From Hyphomonadaceae bacterium (GTDB lineage: Bacteria; Pseudomonadota; Alphaproteobacteria; Caulobacterales; Maricaulaceae), in the NCBI GenBank assembly GCA_014324115.1, contig JACOMS010000013.1, positions 1-38,871 of the forward strand: 38,871 bases of DNA, read 5' to 3'. Of the stretch, positions 7,625 through 15,727 are shown piece after piece. How positions within the stretch are numbered: the first letter of the stretch is position 1; each line of letters begins with the position of its first letter. The position numbers and the translations under genes were made by a program. Below the pieces are notes generated by a model. It made no database searches and had not been told where the DNA came from. It saw nothing but the letters and a program-made list of their open reading frames with translations.

Positions 7625-9298
7625 ATGTTGAGCGTATTCAGTAAACTTCGCGGTGGTGTCACGGCATGTGTGAATAGTCTGCTCAGCGTGCCGTGGGTTG
7701 TGCGTCTCATCGTTGCGATTAAGCCCCTGCACAAGAGGATCAATAATGCGGTTATCAATCGGATGGTGAACACCGCGCGGTATCGCCCGCACCCGTTTTC
7801 AACCCGATCAAGTTATACCTCCTGGTCCAGTTTGACTGATCGGTCCTGGTCGGGACGACACCTTCCGGCTGCACCGCCATCAGGCGCACTCCCCAGCCCG
7901 GAACTCGTGGCCAACTTGTTTGAGCGTAAGGACAGTGAACAACGATTGTGTCCGAAATCGACCTGTCTATTCCCGGCATTTGCTCAATACCTGACTGACG
8001 GCCTTATGCGAACCGTACCAGTAGAGCATCCACTCACAGGTGCAGATGACAAGAACAATCGCAAACGAAATACGTCTAACCACGAGATTGATCTTTGCAC
8101 GCTCTATGGACGAAAGCCCAAACAAACCGAGGCGCTGCGAGAGACCAATCCCACCAACGGTTGCAAAGGGTTGCTCAAATCGCAGCGGATAGGCAACGAA
8201 GAATTCCCGCCATTCCTGTTCAAAGACGGTGATTGGGATCCGCAGTTTAAAAAACTTGATCCGCCGTTGGGAATCAGGGAGATTTTGAAAGCCTGCGATG
8301 ACCCCGACCCGGAAATCGCACAGAATGCAAAAGATGTGCGTGATAAGGTTTTTGCGGTCGGGGGCGACCGGGCCAACACAGTCCCGCAAGTCTCACTGAT
8401 TAATACGCTCTGGCTGCGCGAGCACAATCGCCTAGCGAGAAAATTGAGCAGGAATCCTGCCTGCGAAAACTGGGATGATGACCGAGTCTTTGAGACTGTG
8501 CGCAACATCGTGATCGTTGAATTCATCAAAGTTGTGATTGAGGACTACATCAACCATGTCTCAACGATTGGATTACCCCTTAAAGCGGATCCCAGCGTTG
8601 CTTGGCGTGCGCCGTGGAACAAACCTAACCGGATCACGACCGAATTCAGTCTTGTGTATCGCTGGCACTCCTTGATCCCCGACAAGATCGTCTGGGGCGA
8701 CCGTTCTTATCCGGTAAAACGGTCCCACTTTCTCGACAATCGGCCTCTGATCCGTGTGGGACTCCAACGCGGCTTTGAAGATATGAGCGCTCAAAAAGCC
8801 GGCTTGCTTGGTCCCAAAAACACAACTCGTGATCTGTTGGAGGTTGAGATCTCTTCAATCACGCACGGGCGGTTCTGCGAAGTCGCTCCATACAACTCAT
8901 ATCGCGAATATCTCGGATTGCCGCGCGCGAAGAGCTTCGCTGACATTAGCGGAGATCCACACGTCCAACACGATTTGGAGCAGCATTACGGCGATGTCGA
9001 CAACGTTGAGTTTTTCGTCGGCATCTTCTGCGAAGATCGATTAAAGAACTCTCCGCTTCCCGAGACCATTCTTCGGTTTGTCGCCCTTGACGCGTTTTCG
9101 CAAGCCCTGACCAACCCACTCTTGTCTGAACACGTGTTTCAACAAGCAAGCAATGAGGAACACCCGACGTTCACTAAATATGGAATGGATGAAATCAAGG
9201 CATGCAAGTCGCTTTCGGACATTGTGAAACGAAATATTGATGATCTATCCACGTTGAGATTTGTCGGCATGACCCAGCAAAGCTGGAAACCCGAATGA
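7625..9298 (+). CDS. Cyclooxygenase-like haem peroxidase / fatty-acid dioxygenase
   Basis: A member of the animal haem peroxidase superfamily, closest in motif pattern to prostaglandin H synthase and bacterial fatty-acid dioxygenases. From the ATG at 7625 (557 aa), VYRWHSLIPD near 344-353 matches the synthase YHWH segment, giving a radical-forming Tyr345 and proximal haem His348. HYGDVDNVEFFVG matches YGDIDAVELYPA. DAFSQALTNPL keeps the Ser aligned with the aspirin-acetylated serine (S492). NHEIDLCTLYG near 152-162 is the family's IDL-YG motif. In FPAFAQYLTDGL the distal Gln is present (Q121), but the aligned distal His is Asp125. There is no signal peptide. The reaction expected for the family is stereospecific oxygenation of an unsaturated fatty acid. 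The gene stands alone between the sugar and efflux loci. The start is inferred from family length, and the frame extends upstream to 7205. Confidence 0.85.
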   Translation: MLSVFSKLRGGVTACVNSLLSVPWVVRLIVAIKPLHKRINNAVINRMVNTARYRPHPFSTRSSYTSWSSLTDRSWSGRHLPAAPPSGALPSPELVANLFERKDSEQRLCPKSTCLFPAFAQYLTDGLMRTVPVEHPLTGADDKNNRKRNTSNHEIDLCTLYGRKPKQTEALRETNPTNGCKGLLKSQRIGNEEFPPFLFKDGDWDPQFKKLDPPLGIREILKACDDPDPEIAQNAKDVRDKVFAVGGDRANTVPQVSLINTLWLREHNRLARKLSRNPACENWDDDRVFETVRNIVIVEFIKVVIEDYINHVSTIGLPLKADPSVAWRAPWNKPNRITTEFSLVYRWHSLIPDKIVWGDRSYPVKRSHFLDNRPLIRVGLQRGFEDMSAQKAGLLGPKNTTRDLLEVEISSITHGRFCEVAPYNSYREYLGLPRAKSFADISGDPHVQHDLEQHYGDVDNVEFFVGIFCEDRLKNSPLPETILRFVALDAFSQALTNPLLSEHVFQQASNEEHPTFTKYGMDEIKACKSLSDIVKRNIDDLSTLRFVGMTQQSWKPE

Positions 9299-9776
9299 GA
9301 CGGACAATCAAGCGGTTAGATCGGCAGGATCCAAGTCCGGAGGCGCCTCCGTACACGCACAAACCTGGAACATGGCACACTTAACGGGACAGTAAATTGA
9401 GTGCATATCCCCGGGATTATTGGGCTTGGCTGGTTTGTGTTTACGCTGGGATCACCCGAAGAAGAACATTTAGGGTTCGAGATGGAAGGCCTGCCATGTG
9501 CAAAGTTTGCGCATATTTTTGCAATGATCCAAAATAGCTTGCGATGACCGGACGGCCACACTATGAGTGTCCGGTCGTTGCGAGGTTAGTGATGGATTTT
9601 GTCAGGCTCACCAGGTTGGCCAAGGGGTTGATACACAGGCGGTCCCTGCCCTGTAATGGGCCGGTTTCACGGCAGTCTTCGTATTGCCGTTTCCCTGAAT
9701 GTAGTCATCACGCCGACCTGTCGCACATGGGCGAAGCCCGTGAACAGGGTTTCGGTCGGTAGAAGGAGACCCTGTT
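9299..9776. other. Non-coding region between dioxygenase and efflux operon
   Basis: About 478 bases without a recognisable gene. It contains a 14-bp perfect palindrome (CGGAGGCGCCTCCG, 9338-9351), a longer hairpin at 9546-9576 listed separately, and at its end the ribosome-binding site AAGGAGA for the adaptor gene. The palindrome 40 bases after the dioxygenase stop could be a transcription end signal or a binding site, but it has no T-run. Confidence 0.4.
9546..9576. promoter_or_regulatory. 8-bp inverted repeat upstream of the efflux operon
   Basis: GACCGGAC (9546-9553) and GTCCGGTC (9569-9576) are perfect inverted repeats around a 15-base spacer that itself contains ACACT and AGTGT. It lies 200 bases before the adaptor gene. 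It could be an operator for a dimeric regulator (TetR or MarR types often control such pumps) or an RNA hairpin. No regulator gene is adjacent, so the assignment is open. Confidence 0.35.
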
Positions 9777-10889
9777 ATGTTGCGCCACAGAACCGTTACC
9801 CTGGCGATCATTGCCCTGGCATTTCTGGCAGCCTGCAATGAGGCACCTGTTCCGGAATCCGAAACACCGCGAACCGTTTTAACTGCGACCGTTGTAGACA
9901 GTTCGGGTGATGACGTCGGCCGATTCGCGGGGGAACTGCGCGCAAGAGATCGCGCCGTACTGAGCTTCGAAACGGGTGGCACAGTCAGAGATGTCAATGT
10001 TAATCTGGGTGACACGTTTGATAGCGGGGATATCCTCGGGCGCGTCGATGACAGGCGCGCTCAGCTTACCCTGGACACCAGGCGGGCGGAGCTTTTAGAC
10101 GCGCGAGCTGCATACACCGAGGCAAGACTTGAGTATGAAAGACGAAGTAATCTGCAGGGAACGGGGGCCGTGTCAGTGGCCTCGATCGAGCAGGCGGAAA
10201 CCCGCATGGAAAGTGCGCGCGCCAGACTAAGTGCAGCTCAAGCCGGCGTTGCCACGGCTGAGGAGCAGGTATCCGACACATTTTTGCGGGCCCCATTCGA
10301 CGGCGAGGTGGTTAACCGGTTGGTAGAACCGTCACAGGTTGTTAGTGCAGGCCAACCGATACTTGAGGTTGTGGGCCGGGAATCCGGTCTGGAAGGTATC
10401 GTTGCTGTACCTGACGCCACTCGTCGTGCACTTGAAATCGGCGATGACGTGCAGGTAAGAGTGCTTTCACTTGATGCCAAAATTTCAGCCCGCGTCAATG
10501 AAATCGGTAATCGCGCCAATGTGGCCGGGCTCTTCCCCATCACGCTGCAACTTGTCGCACCGCCGACGAATGTAAGTGCGGGGCAATCCATAGAGGTGAC
10601 ATTCGGTCTCCCGATCGGCCCTGAGGGCAGTCTGATAATCCCGATCACCGCCTACGCGGTCGACCCCAATGGCCAACCGTATGTCTTTCTGATCAATGAG
10701 ACTGATACAGGCGGCGCGGTGGCCATCCGTCGCCAGGATATACTTTTGGGCGAGATTGCAGGTCAGGGTATCCGGGTTTTGCGCGGTATCAATGTCGGAG
10801 ACACCATCGTCTCAAAAGGGGTCGATCTTCTTTCGGATGGGCAGAGAGTTTTCGCGGTTGATCAAAGCTCCGATCGGTTTGGAAACTAG
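9777..10889 (+). CDS. RND efflux periplasmic adaptor lipoprotein
   Basis: The membrane-fusion subunit of a tripartite efflux pump, 370 aa. A lipoprotein signal peptide ends in the lipobox LAAC with Cys20. It is followed by a barrel-sandwich (lipoyl-like) half with GGTVRDVNVNLGDTF, a coiled-coil hairpin of about 70 residues rich in Ala/Glu/Arg (roughly 105-170), the second lipoyl half (LRAPFDGEVVNRLVEPSQVV), a beta-barrel and a membrane-proximal domain. AAGGAGA precedes the ATG. The permease fusion begins nine bases after the stop, so the two are cotranscribed. It would be anchored in the inner membrane and link the permease and outer-membrane factor moieties encoded next. Substrates are unknown. 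Confidence 0.92.
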   Translation: MLRHRTVTLAIIALAFLAACNEAPVPESETPRTVLTATVVDSSGDDVGRFAGELRARDRAVLSFETGGTVRDVNVNLGDTFDSGDILGRVDDRRAQLTLDTRRAELLDARAAYTEARLEYERRSNLQGTGAVSVASIEQAETRMESARARLSAAQAGVATAEEQVSDTFLRAPFDGEVVNRLVEPSQVVSAGQPILEVVGRESGLEGIVAVPDATRRALEIGDDVQVRVLSLDAKISARVNEIGNRANVAGLFPITLQLVAPPTNVSAGQSIEVTFGLPIGPEGSLIIPITAYAVDPNGQPYVFLINETDTGGAVAIRRQDILLGEIAGQGIRVLRGINVGDTIVSKGVDLLSDGQRVFAVDQSSDRFGN

Positions 10890-10898
10890 GACAGTTCG

Positions 10899-13800
10899 AT
10901 GAGTTTGTCTCAAATCGCCTACAGGTTTCGCCCCGTTTTTTTGCTGATCACGGTCGGGTTGATGATCATTGGAGGCTTCAGTTACTTCACCTTGCCCGCG
11001 CAGGAAGATCCACACATCACGATTCGCGAGGCTATTGTGACAACCCGATATCCAGGTCTTCCTGCCGAACGGGTTGAACTGCTCATCACCCGGCCAATCG
11101 AAGAAGCCATGCTGACTGTCAAGGGAATCGATGAAATTCGTTCGACGACTTCAGACGGATTATCACTCGTATATGTCAGGGCATATGAAGAGATTGACCC
11201 GGTTCATATCGCCCAAATGTGGGATGAGGTTGAGGAAGCTGCTGTAGCCACCACCGGCAGATTACCCGCGGGAACGGGCACCCCGGTTGTCAACGATAAT
11301 TTCGGCGACGTCGCTGTCATTACCCTGGCACTTACAGGGCAGGATTTCTCAATGGCCGAACTGTTCGACTTCGCCCAGTATGTGCGGGATCGACTGAACA
11401 CGATACCCGGAACGCGTTCGGTCGATATTATCGGCAATCGACAGGAACGAATTTTTGTGGAAGCTGAAAACGCCGCACTCGCCGATGCCGGTATTTCACC
11501 GAGCGTCCTTGCTTCATCTCTGCGCGCACAAAACATTATTACACCCGGCGGCGTCGTTGATACAGGAGAACGTGCATTCTCGCTTCTGACGAGCGGTGAT
11601 TTTCAGTCTCTTGAGGAAATTGAAAATCTCCTTATCCGGCTTCCGGATGATGGGTCGATTCTGCGTTTGGGCGATCTCGTTACCGTGAGTCGCGGGTATG
11701 CGGATCCAGCGCCGCAAAGCGCCTTTTTCAATGGAGAAGAGGCTATTGTGCTTGGCGTCACCATGCGCGAAGGTGAAAGTGTTATCAATTACTCGGCGGA
11801 AGCCGAAAAAGCGATCAGACAGCTCAGGCAGGAATTACCAGTCGGTCTCAATCTTTCGGTTATCACGTGGCAGGCCGATCAGGTCAAGGGCGCGGTGTAC
11901 GGTGTATCCCGTAATGTCCTGCAGACACTGACTATCGTACTCGGTGTCGTTGTCCTTTTCCTGGGTGTAAGGACCGGGCTCATTGTTGGATCCATTGTGC
12001 CTGCCGTAGTGCTCGCGACATTGGCAATAATGGGCTTCAGCGGCATCGCGCTGGAACGCATGAGCCTTGCGACCATCGTAATTGCTCTTGGACTTCTGGT
12101 TGATAACGGGGTGGTGATCGCGGAGGATTTCAAACGGCGGCTGGGCGATCACGGCGACCGCGGCAAGGCGCTGGCGGACACGGGACGAGAGCTGGCAATC
12201 CCGCTACTCTCATCTTCCCTCACAACTATTCTCGTTTTTGCACCACTCATGATATCGCAACACTCATCCGGTGAGTATACGCGAAACATCTCAATCGTGA
12301 TTCTGATCACGCTCGGGGCATCGTGGTTATTGGCAATGACAGTCACACCGACACTTTGCCATATGTTCCTGAAAACTCCTGAAAAGAACAAGGGTGGCGA
12401 AGCTGTTGTCGAAAGTCAGTGGTCTCCGGGTCTGTTCGGTGTTGTCGAAAAGGTCTATGACAGGCTTCTCCGCAAGATATTACGTGTACGCTGGATTTTC
12501 GTTCCCGCCATGTTTCTGCTGCTGCCGGTTGGCGGTTTGATGATCGGCTCTACACCGGCCAAATTTTTCCCGGACAGTGACCGTGCCCAGGTTTTGATTT
12601 ATGTCAATCTGCCGGCGGGTGTGACAACCCGGACCACTGAAGCCCGTATCAAGGAAATCATGGCGATAATCGGCAATGATGAACGGTACCCGGGACTGGG
12701 TGACGCGGCCGCTTATGTCGGGTTTGGCGGTCCCCGCTTCGTGCTGTCCCTGGCTCCACTGGATCCGGCACCAAATGTCGGCTTCATCGTTGTCAAAGCC
12801 GCGGATCGCGAAGCCGTCAATGAAGCCATTCCGCGCCTCCGCGACGATTTCCGCGCTTATCTGCCGGACGTCGAAGCGCGTGTCTCGAAAATGTTCCTGG
12901 GACCATCAGATCCGAACGTCATTCAGGTTCAGGTTAAAGGCCCGGATTCGGCTTACATCAACGAAAAATCCAAAGAGCTTGAATCAATACTTGCGAGCGT
13001 TCCGGGAACGATAGACATTTGGTCAAACTGGTTTAACCCTGTCACGCGCCTTGATGTTCGCGTCGACCAGCAGCGGGCGCTTGCCGCGGGCATCACATCA
13101 ACTGATATTGCAGGGGCCCTTTCCCGCTACGTATCCGGCGGGGTCGTGTCGGAATTCCGCGATTTGGATGAGGTATATCCGATTGTCGCTCGCGCCGTGG
13201 GCAGCGAACGCTCTGACCTTTCACGTCTCTCGACTATCGCGATCTTCCCTGCGGGTTCGTCTACAAGCGTTCCTTTGGCGCAGGTCGCCGATATAAATCC
13301 AGTGCATGGATTTTCGCAAATCCAGCGAGAAGACCTGGAACGTACAGTGACAATTGAAGCCAGAAATGTCGCGATATCTCCTGAAGATATGGCTCCTTTG
13401 ATTCAGGATCGGATTGATGAACTAAATGCCGGGATGAGGCCGGGGCACGTGGTGGAATTCGACGGTATCGTCGTCGACTCCGCCGCGGGTAGAGAGGCTT
13501 TATTCGCAAATTTCCCCATTTGTATCGCCCTCGCCGTGTTGCTTTTGGTAGCGCAGTTTAACGGTTATCGACGCCCGATAATTGTTGTGCTGACCATTCC
13601 ACTTGTCTTGATTGGCGTGGGTGTCGGCCTTCAGGTCATGGGTGCCAAGTTCGGTTTCCTCGTCATCCTTGGTATTTTTGCCCTTGCGGGCATCATCGTC
13701 AACAACGGCATTGTTCTCATAGATCGTATTGACATTGAGAGGCGTTCAGGCGATGTGGACGATTGGGAAGCAGTCGTCGTCGCCTGCGTGCGCCGTCTAC

Positions 13801-15440
13801 GCCCAATTCTAATAACCACCATCACGACAATTGTGGGTTTATTGCCCCTCATCATCGGCCGGGATGTTTTGTTCTACGGTATGGCCTCCATTCTGGCATT
13901 CGGCCTCGCCATTGGAACGCTCCTGACTCTGGGGGTCGCGCCGGCGCTTTACTGTATGCTGTTTGGAATCAAACCGCCGAATAAACGTCATGGAAAACTC
14001 AGGTCAGCGGGAGCGCTTGGCGCCGCAGCTGTCACCCTGTCCGCCTGTGTAACTGCGGGGCCGGACTACAAGGTACCGGAGGAACATGGAGGTGCGGTGT
14101 ATTCCGACTACGCCACGGACACACCTTCGCTTGTCGCTGAAGGTGCGGAGATTGATCCGGATTGGTGGCGAAGTTTCGATGATCCGCTCCTTGACAGACT
14201 CATTGATAAAGCCTTGGTGGCGAATACCGACATTCGTGCAGCCACAGCACGATTGGATGAGGTCAGGGCACGCCGTCGCGCCGCCGGAGCCGGGTTACTG
14301 CCGAAAGTGGATCTGGAAGTTTCTGCAATCGACACAAGCAATAGCGAATCCGCTCAGTTATCGACGTCTATCCCGACGGACTTTGAAACTTACACCGCTG
14401 GATTTAATGCCAGCTGGGAATTGGATATATTCGGACGCGTTCGTCGAAGCATTGAATTGGCCGATGCCGAAGTTGAGGCGAGTGCAGATGATCGTCGCGG
14501 CGTACTTTTGCTGGTAATTTCCGAGACTACCGCGAGTTACTTCGAGCTTCGTGCCCTTCAACAACAGCTGGAAATCGTGGAAATTAACGAGTCTATTGCG
14601 CGAAAGTCTCTGGAACTGACCAGACTCCTGGAATCTCAAAATCTGGGATCCGAATTCGATATTGTGCGTGCCCGTGCTGAATTGTCGGAAACATCCGCAC
14701 AAAAAACGGATCTGATTGCTGCAATCCGGTCTACATCTGCACAAATTGCCGTTCTTGCGGGTGAACGCCCGGCGGCCATGATGTCCGATCTCATTGAGAC
14801 GAAAGGTGCGCTCCCCGACCCGCAAAGAATCCCCGTGGGAATTGCCAGCGATCTGGTAAAGCGACGCCCGGATGTTCGCGCAGCCGAACGCCGGTACGCC
14901 TCAGCCATCGCAAATATTGGCGTAGAGAAAACCGACTACTTTCCGCGCTTTTTCCTGACCGGCGGATATGACACGTCAGCTCTGGCGGTAGATGACCTGT
15001 TTACCTCGGCAAGCCAGGCATGGAACTATGGCGGCATCGTACAATGGCCGATTTTGGACTTCGGGCGCCGCCGTGCTGAAGTGGATGCTGCCGAGGCCCG
15101 CGCTGAAAGCGCCCTCGCCATGTACGATGGAGTCGTCCTGTCTGCATTTGAGAATGTCGAGAGTTCCCTGGCGTTCTATGTATTTGCGGTGAAAAAGATC
15201 GATGAATTCAAAAACGCAGTCAGGGATCGGGAACGCGCTCTTGACCTGGCGCAACAACGCTTTGACGGTGGAGTCGATGACTTTTTTCAAGTGTTGGACG
15301 CACAAAGGCGACTCGCATCCGCCAGAAATTCGCTCGCGGATGCACGCGCCGACGCACTCGGCGCACAGATCAGGGTTTACCAGTCCCTCGGCGGCGGTTG
15401 GATGGAAGCGGAGCGACAACTCGTCAAGCAGGCGGAGTAA
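10899..15440 (+). CDS. RND efflux permease fused to NodT-type outer-membrane factor
   Basis: One uninterrupted 1513-residue frame contains two proteins normally encoded separately. Residues 1-1027 are a complete RND permease: N-terminal transmembrane helix, two large periplasmic loops, and two helix bundles. The helix-4 motif GLLVDNGVVIAED contains D402-N403, and the helix-10 motif GIIVNNGIVLID contains N935-N936; these differ from the AcrB DD and K but fit a known subgroup pattern. Residues 1028-1036 (NKRHGKLRS) are positively charged. Residues 1037-1050 form a hydrophobic stretch ending in a lipobox (VTLSAC, C1050). Then GPDYKVPE and two outer-membrane efflux repeats run to the end, as in NodT/OprM lipoproteins. 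No stop or well-placed start separates the parts; the nearest in-frame Met precedes LFGIKPP and has no ribosome-binding site. The junction could act as an internal lipoprotein signal, letting signal peptidase II cut the fusion. That is inference. The adaptor gene lies just upstream. Confidence 0.9.
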   Translation: MSLSQIAYRFRPVFLLITVGLMIIGGFSYFTLPAQEDPHITIREAIVTTRYPGLPAERVELLITRPIEEAMLTVKGIDEIRSTTSDGLSLVYVRAYEEIDPVHIAQMWDEVEEAAVATTGRLPAGTGTPVVNDNFGDVAVITLALTGQDFSMAELFDFAQYVRDRLNTIPGTRSVDIIGNRQERIFVEAENAALADAGISPSVLASSLRAQNIITPGGVVDTGERAFSLLTSGDFQSLEEIENLLIRLPDDGSILRLGDLVTVSRGYADPAPQSAFFNGEEAIVLGVTMREGESVINYSAEAEKAIRQLRQELPVGLNLSVITWQADQVKGAVYGVSRNVLQTLTIVLGVVVLFLGVRTGLIVGSIVPAVVLATLAIMGFSGIALERMSLATIVIALGLLVDNGVVIAEDFKRRLGDHGDRGKALADTGRELAIPLLSSSLTTILVFAPLMISQHSSGEYTRNISIVILITLGASWLLAMTVTPTLCHMFLKTPEKNKGGEAVVESQWSPGLFGVVEKVYDRLLRKILRVRWIFVPAMFLLLPVGGLMIGSTPAKFFPDSDRAQVLIYVNLPAGVTTRTTEARIKEIMAIIGNDERYPGLGDAAAYVGFGGPRFVLSLAPLDPAPNVGFIVVKAADREAVNEAIPRLRDDFRAYLPDVEARVSKMFLGPSDPNVIQVQVKGPDSAYINEKSKELESILASVPGTIDIWSNWFNPVTRLDVRVDQQRALAAGITSTDIAGALSRYVSGGVVSEFRDLDEVYPIVARAVGSERSDLSRLSTIAIFPAGSSTSVPLAQVADINPVHGFSQIQREDLERTVTIEARNVAISPEDMAPLIQDRIDELNAGMRPGHVVEFDGIVVDSAAGREALFANFPICIALAVLLLVAQFNGYRRPIIVVLTIPLVLIGVGVGLQVMGAKFGFLVILGIFALAGIIVNNGIVLIDRIDIERRSGDVDDWEAVVVACVRRLRPILITTITTIVGLLPLIIGRDVLFYGMASILAFGLAIGTLLTLGVAPALYCMLFGIKPPNKRHGKLRSAGALGAAAVTLSACVTAGPDYKVPEEHGGAVYSDYATDTPSLVAEGAEIDPDWWRSFDDPLLDRLIDKALVANTDIRAATARLDEVRARRRAAGAGLLPKVDLEVSAIDTSNSESAQLSTSIPTDFETYTAGFNASWELDIFGRVRRSIELADAEVEASADDRRGVLLLVISETTASYFELRALQQQLEIVEINESIARKSLELTRLLESQNLGSEFDIVRARAELSETSAQKTDLIAAIRSTSAQIAVLAGERPAAMMSDLIETKGALPDPQRIPVGIASDLVKRRPDVRAAERRYASAIANIGVEKTDYFPRFFLTGGYDTSALAVDDLFTSASQAWNYGGIVQWPILDFGRRRAEVDAAEARAESALAMYDGVVLSAFENVESSLAFYVFAVKKIDEFKNAVRDRERALDLAQQRFDGGVDDFFQVLDAQRRLASARNSLADARADALGAQIRVYQSLGGGWMEAERQLVKQAE
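13980..14048 (+). other. Fusion junction with internal lipoprotein signal
   Basis: Codons 1028-1050 of the fused efflux protein encode a basic stretch, a 13-residue Ala/Gly/Leu-rich hydrophobic segment, and the lipobox L-S-A-C. RND permeases end in the cytoplasm, so this is the topology a type II signal peptide requires: positive charges inside, a hydrophobic core, and Cys at the outer face. The NodT-type GPDY motif follows three residues after the Cys. Confidence 0.7.
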
Positions 15441-15492
15441 GCCGGACTGAACGGCCGGGATTCTGCAACTCTCATCGGTGAAATTCGGAATT

Positions 15493-15546
15493 GGACACTT
15501 CCAGAAATCCCTGGATTTTTAGTGTGAGGTGTTATTCCCGTCCTGT
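15493..15546 (+). mobile_element. Solo IS end (remnant)
   Basis: This 54-base stretch matches the minus-strand leader of the left-edge transposase (bases 97 to 44) at 41 of 54 positions without gaps. It includes an identical CCCTGGATTTTT core. The match ends at the point corresponding to the transposase ATG, and no transposase coding sequence follows. It is therefore a solo terminus left by deletion or by a partial element, lying just after the efflux operon. Confidence 0.6.
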
Positions 15547-15558
15547 AAGGAGCCCCAT

Positions 15559-15586
15559 TAAATTAACAGGTCCTGACCCCGGACCT
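15559..15586. repeat. REP-like motif with inverted repeat
   Basis: TAAATTAACAGGTCCTGA is repeated with two differences at 36658-36675 (16 of 18 identical). Here it overlaps a 6-bp inverted repeat, AGGTCC then GGACCT, with a seven-base loop. Short palindromic units of this kind, dispersed in intergenic gaps, resemble REP sequences mobilised by RAYT/IS200-type transposases. None is encoded in this window. Confidence 0.4.
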
Positions 15587-15727
15587 CCGAAATGATCGCT
15601 TCTTTTTGTCCAGGCTCGACAGACTCATCAGACTTTATCAACAGACAGGGCTTGATCAGGCTCAGAATTCAGAATGAGAGGCGGTAAACCTTGCCATATT
15701 GCATTGGCCACATTAGGCAATCCCCGT

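Noticed and set aside
13993-14056. Separate start for the outer-membrane factor in another frame
   Set aside because: An ATG near 13990 begins a different frame that ends quickly at a stop; the factor itself is only readable in the permease frame.
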